From the NCBI GenBank assembly GCA_021405325.1, contig QWII01000001.1, forward strand, positions 124,001-188,000: a DNA stretch of 64,000 nt, written 5' to 3'. Position numbers and translations under genes: made by a program. Under the pieces are notes generated by a model, which had not been told where the DNA came from, did no database searches, and saw nothing but the letters and a program-made list of their open reading frames with translations. Source of the DNA: Caldilinea sp. CFX5 (GTDB lineage: Bacteria > Chloroflexota > Anaerolineae > Caldilineales > Caldilineaceae). Shown here in pieces: positions 8,772-18,835 of the stretch (its first letter is position 1; each line of letters begins with the position of its first letter).

Positions 8772-9788
8772 ATGAAAGTAGTTAGGATTCTTAAAAACTG
8801 GAGTTGGCCAAATCCCTTACGTCAGACGCAGGAAGAGAAAGGGATCTGGGAAGATATTCAGTTCACACTTGACCCAGTTAGAAACTGCGATTATACGCTT
8901 GTACTCAATTATCCATCTGAAGATACTACTGTTCAATGTCCGTCGCAACATATCTGGGCTATTATACAAGAGCCACCTAACGAAAAATTTACATGGATGC
9001 ATCGAGGCGATATTAGTTTCTCTCGTGTCTATACCAGTGATCCTGGTTTAAATGGCTTACGATACATTCATTCTCAACCTGCGGTTGCATGGCATGTTAA
9101 CCGCTCGTATGATTTTCTAATGAAGTGTGGGCCGCCCCAAAAAGAGTACAGGCTTTCTTGGATTACAAGCAATATTTCTGCTTTTCAAGGACATAGAAAA
9201 CGCCTAGCGTTTCTCCAACAACTTCAGGGTAGGCTAACATTTGATCTTTATGGAAGAGGGTTTCATTATATTGAAGACAAGTGGGACGGATTAGCCCCCT
9301 ATCGATACTCAATTGTAGTGGAAAATTTTAGTAACCCCTACTATTGGAGTGAAAAGCTAGCTGATTGTTTTCTTACCTGGACAATGCCTATCTACTACGG
9401 CTGTACGCGCATCACTGAATTCTTTCCGAAAGAGGCTTTAGTGCAAATTGATATAGCTGATCCTTTAGCGGCAGAAAAGATAAACGAGATAATTGACAGT
9501 AATATGTGGGAAGAACGTTTTGACGCAATAGCTCATGCTCGTCAACTTGTCTTGAATCGCTATCAACTTTTCCCGTTCGTTACACAGGAGATAAAGAAAC
9601 ATGAGAATGGGAACTGCACTAGCAGACATTACCCACAAACAATCACAATTCCTAAGCAAACGCGCCCACCACTTACAGTTGGTGAAAAAACACTTTGTAA
9701 GATTCGCCAATATACGCCATCATACGTGAAGAAGTTTATTAACAGATTTCGGTATGCAAGATCTAAACGATCTAGAACGGGATTCTAA
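8772..9788 (+). CDS. GT10-family (fucosyltransferase-like) glycosyltransferase
   Basis: 338 residues. The stretch YRYSIVVENF, then YYWSEKLADCFLTWTMPIYYG and FFPKEALVQIDI (about residues 178-235), matches the conserved donor-binding block of family GT10, whose known members add fucose from GDP-fucose in alpha-1,3/1,4 linkage. The N-terminal acceptor domain is divergent, as is common in this family. No GDP-fucose synthesis genes (gmd, fcl) are in the window, so the donor must come from elsewhere or be another sugar. It starts 27 bases after the preceding gene, and the following GT2 gene begins at its stop codon. Confidence 0.78.
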   Translation: MKVVRILKNWSWPNPLRQTQEEKGIWEDIQFTLDPVRNCDYTLVLNYPSEDTTVQCPSQHIWAIIQEPPNEKFTWMHRGDISFSRVYTSDPGLNGLRYIHSQPAVAWHVNRSYDFLMKCGPPQKEYRLSWITSNISAFQGHRKRLAFLQQLQGRLTFDLYGRGFHYIEDKWDGLAPYRYSIVVENFSNPYYWSEKLADCFLTWTMPIYYGCTRITEFFPKEALVQIDIADPLAAEKINEIIDSNMWEERFDAIAHARQLVLNRYQLFPFVTQEIKKHENGNCTSRHYPQTITIPKQTRPPLTVGEKTLCKIRQYTPSYVKKFINRFRYARSKRSRTGF

Positions 9789-9789
9789 A

Positions 9790-10767
9790 ATGTTCGGAAT
9801 ACTGGTCAAGGCTGAAAACGAGCTCTTCAATTCACTCAATATAACTGTTGTGGTTTGTACTTATAATCGCGCCAATCTACTAAGCAATGTGTTGCAAAGC
9901 TTATGTGAGCAGACTTTGCCGCCTTCTGAATATGAAGTTATCGTCGTTGATAATAATTCGACCGATCATACCCGCGATATTGTTCACTCGTTTCGCCAGA
10001 ATCATCCGAATGTGCGATATGTACATGAAACACAACAGGGTATAGGGTATGCGCGGAATCGAGGTTGGCGCGAAGCGAAAGCTGATTATGTTGCTTACAC
10101 AGATGATGATTGCAAGGTCCCTGCCCATTGGTTAAAAACTGCTACAGACATAATACAAAAAGTAAAACCTTCAGTATTGGGAGGAGCTATTTTGGCATTC
10201 TATGATACACCTCGACCTCCTTGGTTTAGGGATGACTATGGTACTCATGATCTGGGTAGTGAAGCTCGCTATTTGGCAAAAGGCGAGGGCTTTTTTTCAA
10301 CTTCAAACATGATTATCCAACGTGCATTGGTTCAGGCATTGGGCGGTTTCAAAGGCGAATTAGGCCATTCCAAAAATAAGATCGCCTATGGCGAAGAGAC
10401 TGATCTACAAAAACGGATTAGAGCAGCTCTGCCTGAGGAGTCATTTTATTATGACCCTCAGTTATATGTGTACCACTTAGTACGACCTGAGAAGATGACA
10501 CTTTATTGGCTCATAAGACATAGTTTCGCTGACGGCCAACATGCTGTTAGGGTATTGTGGGGCAACACAACATTGCCAGTAAGCCGTATCCAGCTATCTA
10601 AGCAAATTGCTACGACGCTGCTACGATTTGTTTGGGATATTTCCTATGGGCTGATTAGCAGAGAACGGCATCGCTATCCATATATGGAGAACTATTTATA
10701 TGAACATTCATTTCAATACCTAAAGACTTTAGGAAAGTTACATGAACAATGGCAAATATTATATTAA
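9790..10767 (+). CDS. GT2 family glycosyltransferase
   Basis: Inverting GT-A enzyme with the complete family pattern: ITVVVCTYNRANLL at the start, IVVDNNSTDHT for uridine binding, and AYTDDDCKVP as the metal-binding Asp motif. A late EETDLQKRI block supplies the catalytic acidic residue. The ATG at 9790 lies one base past the stop of the GT10 gene. An earlier in-frame ATG at 9754 would overlap that gene by 35 bases and add 12 residues without family similarity. The region around WFRDDYGTHDLGSEARYL is typical of a GT2 subgroup seen in O-antigen loci. Confidence 0.8.
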   Translation: MFGILVKAENELFNSLNITVVVCTYNRANLLSNVLQSLCEQTLPPSEYEVIVVDNNSTDHTRDIVHSFRQNHPNVRYVHETQQGIGYARNRGWREAKADYVAYTDDDCKVPAHWLKTATDIIQKVKPSVLGGAILAFYDTPRPPWFRDDYGTHDLGSEARYLAKGEGFFSTSNMIIQRALVQALGGFKGELGHSKNKIAYGEETDLQKRIRAALPEESFYYDPQLYVYHLVRPEKMTLYWLIRHSFADGQHAVRVLWGNTTLPVSRIQLSKQIATTLLRFVWDISYGLISRERHRYPYMENYLYEHSFQYLKTLGKLHEQWQILY

Positions 10768-10802
10768 AATTATTCTAATTTCCTTTTGGGCTAATTTCTA
10801 TT

Positions 10803-11579
10803 ATGTGGTTTAATTCCAAAAAAGACATCAAGATTATCTATAAAATTTCACGACATTTTTTGTCTAAGACACTTAGGTATAAAGATGTACTGCGCTCATT
10901 TGCCGAATACAAGCGCTATCTTCAGGAATTGTACAAATATTCTCAAATGCAGGATGCCGAACCAATACAGATTGGCGATTTAAATCCAATATTATTTGAA
11001 CGCAGCAACACCAGCAAATTCGATGCACATTATTTTTACTTAAATATTTGGGCAGCAAAACGACTCATGAGTACGAAGCCATCCATCCATGTGGATATTG
11101 GTTCTGCTATCAACTTTGTCGGATTCACAACATGCTTTACTAAGATTATCTTTATCGATATTCGGCCTCTTCTAGTCGAACTCCAAGATTACCAATCATT
11201 ACCTGGTAGTCTCATGGCGCTGCCATTTGCGGAGAGATCCATTAACTCCATCTCCTGCCTTCATGTTGCTGAACATATAGGTTTGGGACGTTATGGAGAT
11301 CCTTTAGACCCCGCAGGTACGAAGAAAGCAATTAACGAAATGAAAAGGGTAGTAGCCTCAGGAGGAAATCTTTTTTTTGCTTTGCCAGTCGGTAAACCAC
11401 GCTTGTGTTTTAATGGGCACCGTGTCCATAGTGTCAGTCAGATTTTATACTATTTTGATGGCCTTCAATTATTAGAATTTTCTGGTGTAGACGATCATGG
11501 AATCTATCGTGAGCATATTTCGCTCGACATTTTTGATAGTGCCAGATATGCCTGTGGATTTTTTTGGTTCACAAAGTAA
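10803..11579 (+). CDS. DUF268 family protein, SAM-methyltransferase-like
   Basis: 258 residues. The block CLHVAEHIGLGRYGDPLDP followed by GGNLFFALPVGKPRLCFNGH (about residues 155-205) is characteristic of DUF268. That family has a Rossmann fold resembling class I methyltransferases and occurs in glycan clusters. The usual SAM-binding loop is present in altered form (HVDIGSAINFVGF). The function in polysaccharide modification is inferred from neighbours only. Confidence 0.7.
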   Translation: MWFNSKKDIKIIYKISRHFLSKTLRYKDVLRSFAEYKRYLQELYKYSQMQDAEPIQIGDLNPILFERSNTSKFDAHYFYLNIWAAKRLMSTKPSIHVDIGSAINFVGFTTCFTKIIFIDIRPLLVELQDYQSLPGSLMALPFAERSINSISCLHVAEHIGLGRYGDPLDPAGTKKAINEMKRVVASGGNLFFALPVGKPRLCFNGHRVHSVSQILYYFDGLQLLEFSGVDDHGIYREHISLDIFDSARYACGFFWFTK

Positions 11580-11623
11580 GAATTCGTTTAAATATTCAAC
11601 AACGGAATTTGTAACGGTGAAAA

Positions 11624-12382
11624 ATGCAACAGATATCAGTCTTAGTCGTTTCTTGTGATCGATATCAAGATTTATGGCTGCCCTTTTTTACGCTCTTTTT
11701 CAAGTATTGGCCTGATTGCCCTTACCCTGTACATCTTCTAGCAAATTATGAGACCTATAATGATTCTAGAGTGAAAACTATTACCGTTGGTGAAGATCGA
11801 GATTGGTCATCAAGTTTTGCACAGGCATTGAATGTAATAACAACAGATTACATATTGCTTTTATTTGAAGATTATCTACTCACAGATTTTGCCAAAACCT
11901 CAAAAATTGAAGCATTAGCACAATACATGCAACAAAAGCAAGCCGCCTGTTTAAGGCTGTTTCCATGTCCGGGACCAGATATGTCCTCGGATCATCCAGA
12001 GGTTGGTATTATTGCAAAGGGAGCCGCCTATCGATTGTCAACACAAGCTGCAATTTGGCGCAAGCAAGTTTTACAAGACTTATTGCGGATTGGCGAGAGT
12101 CCTTGGGAATTCGAGATTAAGGGTTCTCGGCGTACTGACACGATAGATGAACCTTTTTTAAGTGTCTTTATGGGAACTGAGCTATCACTACCTTATTTCT
12201 GTACTGCAGTGGTAAAAGGGAAGTGGGTTCCAGGCGCGCTAAAGCTATGTACCCGCGAAGGAATTGCTGTAGATCGCCATGCCCGGCCCACCCAAACATG
12301 GCGCGAACAACTACGTGCAACTCGCTTCCATCGAATTTACAGAAACGTCGTCAAGAGCGCACTAGCATTACATCAGCCGTAA
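11624..12382 (+). CDS. glycosyltransferase-like protein (GT-A-like, divergent)
   Basis: 252 residues. The N-terminus (ISVLVVSCDRYQDLWLPFFT) resembles the start of nucleotide-sugar transferases, and DYILLLFEDYLLTDF near residue 80 sits where the Asp-x-Asp motif would be but reads Glu-Asp-Tyr. Later parts (IWRKQVLQDLLRIGESPWEFE) fit acceptor-side helices of such enzymes. I do not recognise a named subfamily. Position in an uninterrupted run of glycan genes supports a transfer role. Confidence 0.5.
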   Translation: MQQISVLVVSCDRYQDLWLPFFTLFFKYWPDCPYPVHLLANYETYNDSRVKTITVGEDRDWSSSFAQALNVITTDYILLLFEDYLLTDFAKTSKIEALAQYMQQKQAACLRLFPCPGPDMSSDHPEVGIIAKGAAYRLSTQAAIWRKQVLQDLLRIGESPWEFEIKGSRRTDTIDEPFLSVFMGTELSLPYFCTAVVKGKWVPGALKLCTREGIAVDRHARPTQTWREQLRATRFHRIYRNVVKSALALHQP

Positions 12383-12385
12383 ACA

Positions 12386-13729
12386 GTGTTAGGCATAAGT
12401 AACTTTGAAACGAGTAGATCATTGAGTATTCTTCAACAAAGGTTAAAACAGCTTGGCTTTACACAGATGAGGCTATACAAGCATCTACTGTATCCAGCCA
12501 AAGAGGAAGTGCGTTACTTAGTCATACGTCATCTCCGACCTGACCTATTACCCACAGTAGTCACAGATCTAAAAGCATTGGCAAGGGAACGAGGTTGGCC
12601 TTTCCTGGTTCATCAACTTCAAACGGTGCAACAACGCAAAGTTTCCAATACTATTACTGAAGACGCGATCAATATTATCCGTAAAGGACGTGCTTTACTA
12701 AACAAATTTGACCATTTAGAGGGAGGATTTCTAACAAAAGCAAGGGTAAAGCGCGCCGAAATGTACTATTCGCACTTATATGCGATTACCCGTTATCCAA
12801 TTTATGAAACATTTGCTTGTGAAATTCCTGATGCATTGATCACAAATCCGTCAGGCGTCATTATTACTGCGCAGAATGAAGTGCTTGCGCAATCAGTCTA
12901 CAATGGTTTCTTGACGAAGCATCTACTCATGAGTTTACAAAATTTGCGCTCTGTTAAAGATAGTCTGCCTGGTCTCTACATTTCTTTAGTCGATAAATGG
13001 TCGAAAGGTTATGCACACTGGTTATTAGATGCCCTGCCTAAGCTAGACTTAGTCGACATTACTAATCGTCAAATCAAAGTTGTCCTTCCTACAAATCCCA
13101 AACCTTATCAGATGGAGGCTTTGCAGTTGCTTGGTTTCACAAGTGATCGAATAGTTGAGATGTCGGGTGATGGCATCAACGTTGAGACTTGTTTATTGGC
13201 TCACGCGGCACAGCACACAGGTGTGCCAAGCGCTATCCATTTACTACATGTTCGTGATCGTTTACTCCAAGCAGCCGTTCGGCAGGAAGGTGCATCAAAG
13301 CCGCATCGTCGATTATATGTTTCACGGGCAAAATCGCGACGGTCCATTGTCAATGAAGAACAACTGATGCCAATTTTACGCCATTACAATTTTGAAACAG
13401 TCTTTTGCGAAGATCTAAGTTTTACAGAGCAGATTCGCTTATTTGCTGAAGCAAATACAGTGCTCGGCGCACACGGTGCAGGCATGCACAACATTATGTT
13501 TTGTCCACAACGCGGGGGAGTTATTGAAATCTTCAATCGTCAAAGATGGGATCACACAGTCTGCCGTTTGGCAAGTATAGTAGATTATCAGCATTGGCAT
13601 ATATGGGGGGATAATGTTAATGCAAATTACGAAACCTGGGTAGACCCCCATAAGTTAAAAAAAATACTTGAATATGCTCTAGAAAATGAGCCATCGCGCA
13701 CTGAAATGCAATATGACAAACCTTACTAA
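12386..13729 (+). CDS. GT61 family glycosyltransferase (DUF563)
   Basis: 447 residues. The C-terminal half matches GT61: HWLLDALPKL, RRLYVSRAKSRRSIVNEEQL and the conserved LGAHGAGMHNIMFCPQRGG with EIFNR. Bacterial members act in capsule and O-antigen synthesis. The start is a GTG three bases after the previous stop; an ATG at 12467 would give a shorter protein missing 27 residues. The N-terminal 150 residues are family-poor. Confidence 0.8.
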   Translation: MLGISNFETSRSLSILQQRLKQLGFTQMRLYKHLLYPAKEEVRYLVIRHLRPDLLPTVVTDLKALARERGWPFLVHQLQTVQQRKVSNTITEDAINIIRKGRALLNKFDHLEGGFLTKARVKRAEMYYSHLYAITRYPIYETFACEIPDALITNPSGVIITAQNEVLAQSVYNGFLTKHLLMSLQNLRSVKDSLPGLYISLVDKWSKGYAHWLLDALPKLDLVDITNRQIKVVLPTNPKPYQMEALQLLGFTSDRIVEMSGDGINVETCLLAHAAQHTGVPSAIHLLHVRDRLLQAAVRQEGASKPHRRLYVSRAKSRRSIVNEEQLMPILRHYNFETVFCEDLSFTEQIRLFAEANTVLGAHGAGMHNIMFCPQRGGVIEIFNRQRWDHTVCRLASIVDYQHWHIWGDNVNANYETWVDPHKLKKILEYALENEPSRTEMQYDKPY

Positions 13730-13817
13730 AATCATCCCTTACAAGCAAAAAGCCTGTTTATAAATTGCAGACTCTAAGAAGCTATATCAAAGCTACAGAT
13801 ATGGACTATGAGCAATT

Positions 13818-14786
13818 ATGCGCGAATTTCCAAACGAATGCCCAGCAGTTCTCATGTTGGTTTTCAATCGTCCCGATTTAACGCGCCGTGTCTTTGAACG
13901 CGTACGAGAGGCACAACCCAACAAACTCTTTATTGCCGCTGATGGTCCAAGGCAAGATCGGCCAGGTGAATACCAACTGTGCAAAGAAGTCCGCGCAATT
14001 GTCCAAGAAGTTGATTGGGAATGTGACGTATATACGCTATTTAGGGCAGAAAATCTTGGCCTCAAAGAAGCGGTTAGTTCAGCAATCACTTGGTTTTTTG
14101 ACCAAATAGAAGAAGGCATCATTTTAGAAGATGACTGTCTGCCCGATCCAACGTTTTTCCCATTTTGTGCGGAACTGTTGAACCGCTACCGAAATGACGA
14201 ACGCATTATGGTTATCAGTGGCAATAATTTCCAAAATGGACACCTTTCTTCGCATATATCCTATTATTTTTCAGTCTACAATCATATTTGGGGGTGGGCA
14301 ACATGGCGACGAGCATGGCAACACTATGATGGCGATCTCACACAGTGGCCACAACTTTGTAAAACAGAGTGGTTGATTCAATGGCTCGGCGATAGACAAG
14401 GTGGTCAATACTGGCAACAAATTTTTGATAAAGTCTATAAAAGACAAATTAATAGCTGGGATTACCCTTGGACGTATTCCTGTTGGGTACAACATGGCCT
14501 AACTATTCTTCCTAATGCAAATCTAGTATCTAACATCGGCTTTGATGAACGAGGCACACACACACACGGAAAAGAGAATCCCGCCGCCAATTTACCTGTG
14601 CAATCTATAAATTTTCCACTCATCCATCCAAAGGGAATGATGCGTAACTATAACGCAGATCGCTATACAACCGAACAATACTTTGTGATGCGTCTACCTC
14701 CGCCACGTTGGCAACAACTGGGATACATGATGCGTAAGCGTTTACGTATCATGTTCAACGCATTACTCTTACAGAGGGCAGCATGA
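13818..14786 (+). CDS. GT-A glycosyltransferase of the HlpA-like / GNT-I-like group
   Basis: 322 residues. PAVLMLVFNRPDLTRRVFE at the N-terminus, GIILEDDCLPDP as the metal site (about residue 100), and HIWGWATWRRAWQHYD are typical of the group often labelled hemolytic protein HlpA-like and now seen as nucleotide-diphospho-sugar transferases. The label hemolytic is historical; a sugar-transfer role fits here. Its stop overlaps the next gene by four bases (ATGA), which points to coupled translation. Confidence 0.75.
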   Translation: MREFPNECPAVLMLVFNRPDLTRRVFERVREAQPNKLFIAADGPRQDRPGEYQLCKEVRAIVQEVDWECDVYTLFRAENLGLKEAVSSAITWFFDQIEEGIILEDDCLPDPTFFPFCAELLNRYRNDERIMVISGNNFQNGHLSSHISYYFSVYNHIWGWATWRRAWQHYDGDLTQWPQLCKTEWLIQWLGDRQGGQYWQQIFDKVYKRQINSWDYPWTYSCWVQHGLTILPNANLVSNIGFDERGTHTHGKENPAANLPVQSINFPLIHPKGMMRNYNADRYTTEQYFVMRLPPPRWQQLGYMMRKRLRIMFNALLLQRAA

Positions 14787-15691
14787 TACCCGTCAGTCCG
14801 CTAACCAACACTAATGAGATCAAACATATCAAAGACATCGCTGTTGACAACTTATGTTTAGAGTGGAAGAATAGATATGGTATTGATGTTTCTGGTGATA
14901 TAGGTCACAATAGTATCATCTCTTTATACGAGTGTAGCAAAACACACTTACAGTTTTTTACACCTGCTGATGTGGCTGGATCAGGAGCTTTTTATAGCTC
15001 ACTACAACAGTATGATTGGTATTATATCCCCCATAAATGGGAACATGATATGGCTCTGAACGATATAAACTTCAATCAGCGTGTCATTGAAGTTGGTTCT
15101 GGATTTGGAACTTTTGTACAGCGGCTCACCGAGAGTAGAAACGTCGATGCTACAGGGTTAGAATTAAACCCAACCGCTGTATCGGTTGCTCGCAGCAATG
15201 GACGTCACGTAGTAAAGGCAACTATCGAAGAGGTTGCCCAAAATGACCCAGGTTCTTATGATGTATTATGTGCATTCCAAGTATTAGAACATGTTCCAAA
15301 CATAAAAGAGTTTTTGTGGTCTTGTATTGATGCAACGAGAAAGGGGGGAGCCTTGCTCTTTTGCGTTCCGAATTCAGATAGTTTTCTAAAATATCAACAT
15401 AATTTGCTGGACTTACCACCTCACCATATGTCGCGGTGGTCGAAATTTACTTTTCAAGCGTTAGAGAACCTATTTCCGATTAAGCTTGAAAAAGTTTTGT
15501 TTGAACCGTTGGCATACTATCATATAAATGGATATATAGATGCCTACAGAAATCATTATCGTTCCTTTAGGTGGCTAGGCAAATTAGCTTTTAACCGCTA
15601 TACAATACCATTTTATAAAAAATCCTTAAATAGGGGGTTACGAATGTTAACTACCGGGCAAAGCTTATATGTACAATTTCGAAAAATCTAA
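14783..15691 (+). CDS. class I SAM-dependent methyltransferase
   Basis: 302 residues. The SAM-binding loop is VIEVGSGFGTFVQ (about residue 103), followed by an acidic residue after beta 2 (GLELNP) and CAFQVLEHVPN as motif IV-like region. The N-terminal part (HLQFFTPADVAGSGAFYSSL) resembles methyltransferases of O-antigen loci that methylate a sugar or cap the chain. Overlaps of four bases with the gene before and one base with the gene after indicate one operon. Confidence 0.8.
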   Translation: MIPVSPLTNTNEIKHIKDIAVDNLCLEWKNRYGIDVSGDIGHNSIISLYECSKTHLQFFTPADVAGSGAFYSSLQQYDWYYIPHKWEHDMALNDINFNQRVIEVGSGFGTFVQRLTESRNVDATGLELNPTAVSVARSNGRHVVKATIEEVAQNDPGSYDVLCAFQVLEHVPNIKEFLWSCIDATRKGGALLFCVPNSDSFLKYQHNLLDLPPHHMSRWSKFTFQALENLFPIKLEKVLFEPLAYYHINGYIDAYRNHYRSFRWLGKLAFNRYTIPFYKKSLNRGLRMLTTGQSLYVQFRKI

Positions 15692-16536
15692 TGGCTTACT
15701 TAAATTTAGGTTGTGGAAATCGATTCCACACCGACTGGCAAAATATTGACTTTAAAAGTACTGGCGCAGGTGTCATTGCTCATAATCTCATTGAAGGCAT
15801 CCCTTTCCCTGATAGCTCATTTGATGTCGTGTATCATTCACACCTCCTAGAACATTTTACAAAGCCTCAAGCTCAGGCTTTTATTCAGGAATGTACTCGG
15901 GTTTTGCGCCCTCAGGGTATTTTAAGAATTGTAGTGCCAGACCTGGAAAAAATTGCAAAATTATATTTACAAGCAGTTGAATTATCACTTGCCGGCGATG
16001 AAACATGGAAAGCAAACTATGAGTGGATGTTGTTGGAGATGTTTGACCAAACGGTGAGAAATGTATCCGGCGGCGAAATGGCGGCTTATCTTTCTCAGGC
16101 AAAAATTCCCAATCAAGATTTCATTTTGGCGCGGCTTGGCATCGAAGCGCGCAATCTATTATCTTCTACTCAGCAAGTTCGCACAGGACAGGCTCTGTCA
16201 AAATCGGTATCTATGAACTTCTTAAAAGAGATATATCGTTTCTTTCGCAATCCAATTATCCGGCGAGAAATCCTGTTCAAGCTTTTATTAGGCGGCGAAT
16301 ACTCAGCGCTTCAGATTGGCCGATTTCGCCAAAAGGGAGAAATTCACCAGTGGATGTATGATCGGTATTCACTATCAGCCCTTTTATATAAGTGTAGACT
16401 CACGAACGTAGTTCAACGTTCAGCACACGATAGCTACTTGCCAGATTGGCAACAATTCTCGCTGGATGCTGAACCGGATGGCACACTCTATAAACCGGAT
16501 TCCTTGTATATGGAAGCACTAAAGTTGGATAAGTGA
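15691..16536 (+). CDS. SAM-dependent methyltransferase (type 11-like)
   Basis: 281 residues. It begins directly with the SAM loop LNLGCGNRFHTDWQNID, then IPFPDSSFDVVYHSHLLEH, and ECTRVLRPQGILRIVVPDLE. The second half (about 100-281) is an unrecognised extension that may bind the acceptor glycan. TAATG overlap with the preceding stop and a four-base overlap with the following gene place it in the same operon. Confidence 0.78.
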   Translation: MAYLNLGCGNRFHTDWQNIDFKSTGAGVIAHNLIEGIPFPDSSFDVVYHSHLLEHFTKPQAQAFIQECTRVLRPQGILRIVVPDLEKIAKLYLQAVELSLAGDETWKANYEWMLLEMFDQTVRNVSGGEMAAYLSQAKIPNQDFILARLGIEARNLLSSTQQVRTGQALSKSVSMNFLKEIYRFFRNPIIRREILFKLLLGGEYSALQIGRFRQKGEIHQWMYDRYSLSALLYKCRLTNVVQRSAHDSYLPDWQQFSLDAEPDGTLYKPDSLYMEALKLDK

Positions 16537-17804
16537 TGATGAAGATCGTTCATGTAAGTACTTCTGATAATATAGGCGGCGCAGCACGTGCTGCTTATCG
16601 ATTACATCAAGGCTTACACCAACTTGGCTGTAATACATTAATGTTTGTAGCGCGTCGCACCCTAGATAATTCAACCATATCAAGTTTTCAACCACTCTCG
16701 GATCTGCTCAGCCACATGCAGCGCACCTTACGACGACAAAAGATTGTGCGTGATCTTAACCGATATAGTAAGTCTCGATCTAACTTTGCTGAATTATTTA
16801 GCGACGAGCGTACACAGCATGTAAAAGGATTCTTTGCCCAAATACCCAATACAGATGTGATCAATCTGCATTGGATTAATCGCTTTGTTGATCTACAAGC
16901 ATTCTTGACCAACGTACCAACATCGACAAAGTTGATTTGGACGCTACATGATATGAACACCTTTACAGGTGGCTGCCACTATGACTATGGATGTGGTAAA
17001 TATACACAACAATGTGGTGCCTGTCCTCAACTTGGCTCTAATCAACAAAGAGATTTATCGTTTCAGATTTTACAGAGAAAAAGAAAAGCTTATCAGGGGT
17101 TAAATCCAAATAGGTTTCAGCTTGTAGCGCCCAGTCGATGGATGGCACAGCAAGTTAAACGAAGTACACTTATGGGTCACTATCCCGTTCACACAATCCC
17201 ATATGGGTTGAATGTAGCTGAATTTGCGCCTATGGAAAGAGACCAAGCGCGCGCAGAACTAGGCCTGCCACAAGACGCAAAAATCATACTTTTTGTCGCC
17301 TATGAAATCACCGACCAAAGAAAAGGATTGGATCTGTTGTCTGCAGCACTTAATGGGATGACTGACTATAAAGATTTGCACTTAGTATCGCTAGGTAAAG
17401 GAAAACTCTGTTTCGATTTGGGAATTCCACACACCGCATTTAGTTCAGTCGAAGATGATCGCCGTATGGCCATGATCTATAGTGCTGCTGATATTTTTGT
17501 TATTACTTCTCGGCAGGATAATCTGCCGAATACGGTGATGGAATCAATGGCCTGTGGCACGCCAGTTGTAGGCTTCGATGTCGGTGGTATTCCTGATATG
17601 ATAAGACCTGGCAAAACAGGTTTACTAGCACCCGTTGGTCATGTGCAGAGTCTGCGAGATGCAATTGCCACATTGTTAGATAACCAGGACCTGCGAAGTG
17701 CAATGGCTGTCAATTGTCGCTGTATTGCTGTGGAAGAATATGCTTTGGAGGTTCAGGCCTCTCGCTATGTGGCCCTCTACCAATCTATGTTGAGTAAACA
17801 ATGA
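16533..17804 (+). CDS. GT4 family glycosyltransferase
   Basis: 423 residues, full GT-B architecture. The N-terminal HVSTSDNIGGAARAAYRLH, the insert LHDMNTFTGGCHYDYGCGKY with several cysteines and ACPQL, and the donor site TSRQDNLPNTVMESMACGTP are typical of WcaC/WcaL-like transferases of exopolysaccharide loci. The Cys-rich insert is a normal subgroup trait and might bind a metal. It overlaps both neighbours by four bases. Confidence 0.83.
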   Translation: MMMKIVHVSTSDNIGGAARAAYRLHQGLHQLGCNTLMFVARRTLDNSTISSFQPLSDLLSHMQRTLRRQKIVRDLNRYSKSRSNFAELFSDERTQHVKGFFAQIPNTDVINLHWINRFVDLQAFLTNVPTSTKLIWTLHDMNTFTGGCHYDYGCGKYTQQCGACPQLGSNQQRDLSFQILQRKRKAYQGLNPNRFQLVAPSRWMAQQVKRSTLMGHYPVHTIPYGLNVAEFAPMERDQARAELGLPQDAKIILFVAYEITDQRKGLDLLSAALNGMTDYKDLHLVSLGKGKLCFDLGIPHTAFSSVEDDRRMAMIYSAADIFVITSRQDNLPNTVMESMACGTPVVGFDVGGIPDMIRPGKTGLLAPVGHVQSLRDAIATLLDNQDLRSAMAVNCRCIAVEEYALEVQASRYVALYQSMLSKQ

Positions 17805-18793
17805 ACCAAATCAATAGCAAAACTTTACCACTGGGGCCACCGGATAAAGCGGATTGGCCCTGGATAGTTGCAGCGGGACAATCCTGTAAATCTGCTGCAA
17901 CAGATTCACACTGGCCTAGAATTACAGTGGTCACGCCATCGTATAACCAAGGTCAGTATATTGAAGAAACGATCCGTTCCGTGCTTTTACAGGGTTATCC
18001 AAATCTAGAGTATATCATCATCGACGGTGGGTCGACAGATAATACAGTAGATATTATCCACAGGTACAAGACATGGCTTAGTTACTGTGTTAGCGAACCT
18101 GACCGTGGACAGGCACATGCAATCAATAAGGGGTGGGCAAAGTCTACAGGTGAGATTTTGGCTTGGCTCAACTCCGATGATTTGTATGCCCCTGATGCAC
18201 TTTTCAAAGTTGCCGCTGCTTACCGCAATCATCCAGACGAAATCATAGCTGGAAGTGTCTTAAATTTTCAAACAAGGATCACAAAAGCAACGGCTACCAT
18301 TGAGCAGAAGAATCTCACGTGGCAGCGTTTTCTTAAATTTTGGGAAGGTCATCAGCCTTGGCATCAACCTGGCATTTTCTTTCCGCGTGCCGCATGGCAA
18401 CAGGTAGGCCCGCTGGACGATAGCTTTTATTATTGTATGGATCGCGATTTTATGGTTAGAATTTTACAACACAGTTCTGTAACTTATCTAGAAGATGCGC
18501 TCGCTTTCTTTCGTGTACATTCTACGGCCAAAACAGTACGTATGCACGAGGAAGCCTTCATTGAAGAGAAAGTTCGTATTGTTGAGAAGTATATGCATCT
18601 TTTACCAGAAGCGGATAAGAAAAGTCTTGTTCACTTCTGGACTCATATGGCTGGCCGTTATTTATTACACTGCAAAATCAAAAGTGCAATACATGCAGTT
18701 ACAACCGCAGCGAAACTGAATAACAGGCTTGCACTGCAAAACATTTTCAACTATTCATGGCATCTGCCTAAATTGTTGATGAGGTTTTGCTGA
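17801..18793 (+). CDS. GT2 family glycosyltransferase
   Basis: 330 residues. After about 45 leading residues come ITVVTPSYNQGQYIEETIRS, IIDGGSTDNTVDII and LAWLNSDDLYAPDA, the three signature blocks of GT2 enzymes of the WcaA/SpsA type. HQPGIFFPRAAW and YYCMDRDFMVRI are the usual acceptor-side blocks. The ATGA overlap with the GT4 gene suggests coupled translation. Confidence 0.85.
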   Translation: MNQINSKTLPLGPPDKADWPWIVAAGQSCKSAATDSHWPRITVVTPSYNQGQYIEETIRSVLLQGYPNLEYIIIDGGSTDNTVDIIHRYKTWLSYCVSEPDRGQAHAINKGWAKSTGEILAWLNSDDLYAPDALFKVAAAYRNHPDEIIAGSVLNFQTRITKATATIEQKNLTWQRFLKFWEGHQPWHQPGIFFPRAAWQQVGPLDDSFYYCMDRDFMVRILQHSSVTYLEDALAFFRVHSTAKTVRMHEEAFIEEKVRIVEKYMHLLPEADKKSLVHFWTHMAGRYLLHCKIKSAIHAVTTAAKLNNRLALQNIFNYSWHLPKLLMRFC

Positions 18794-18835
18794 GTTATCG
18801 AAAGCAATTTTCGTTACAATTAATTGGAGAACCTG

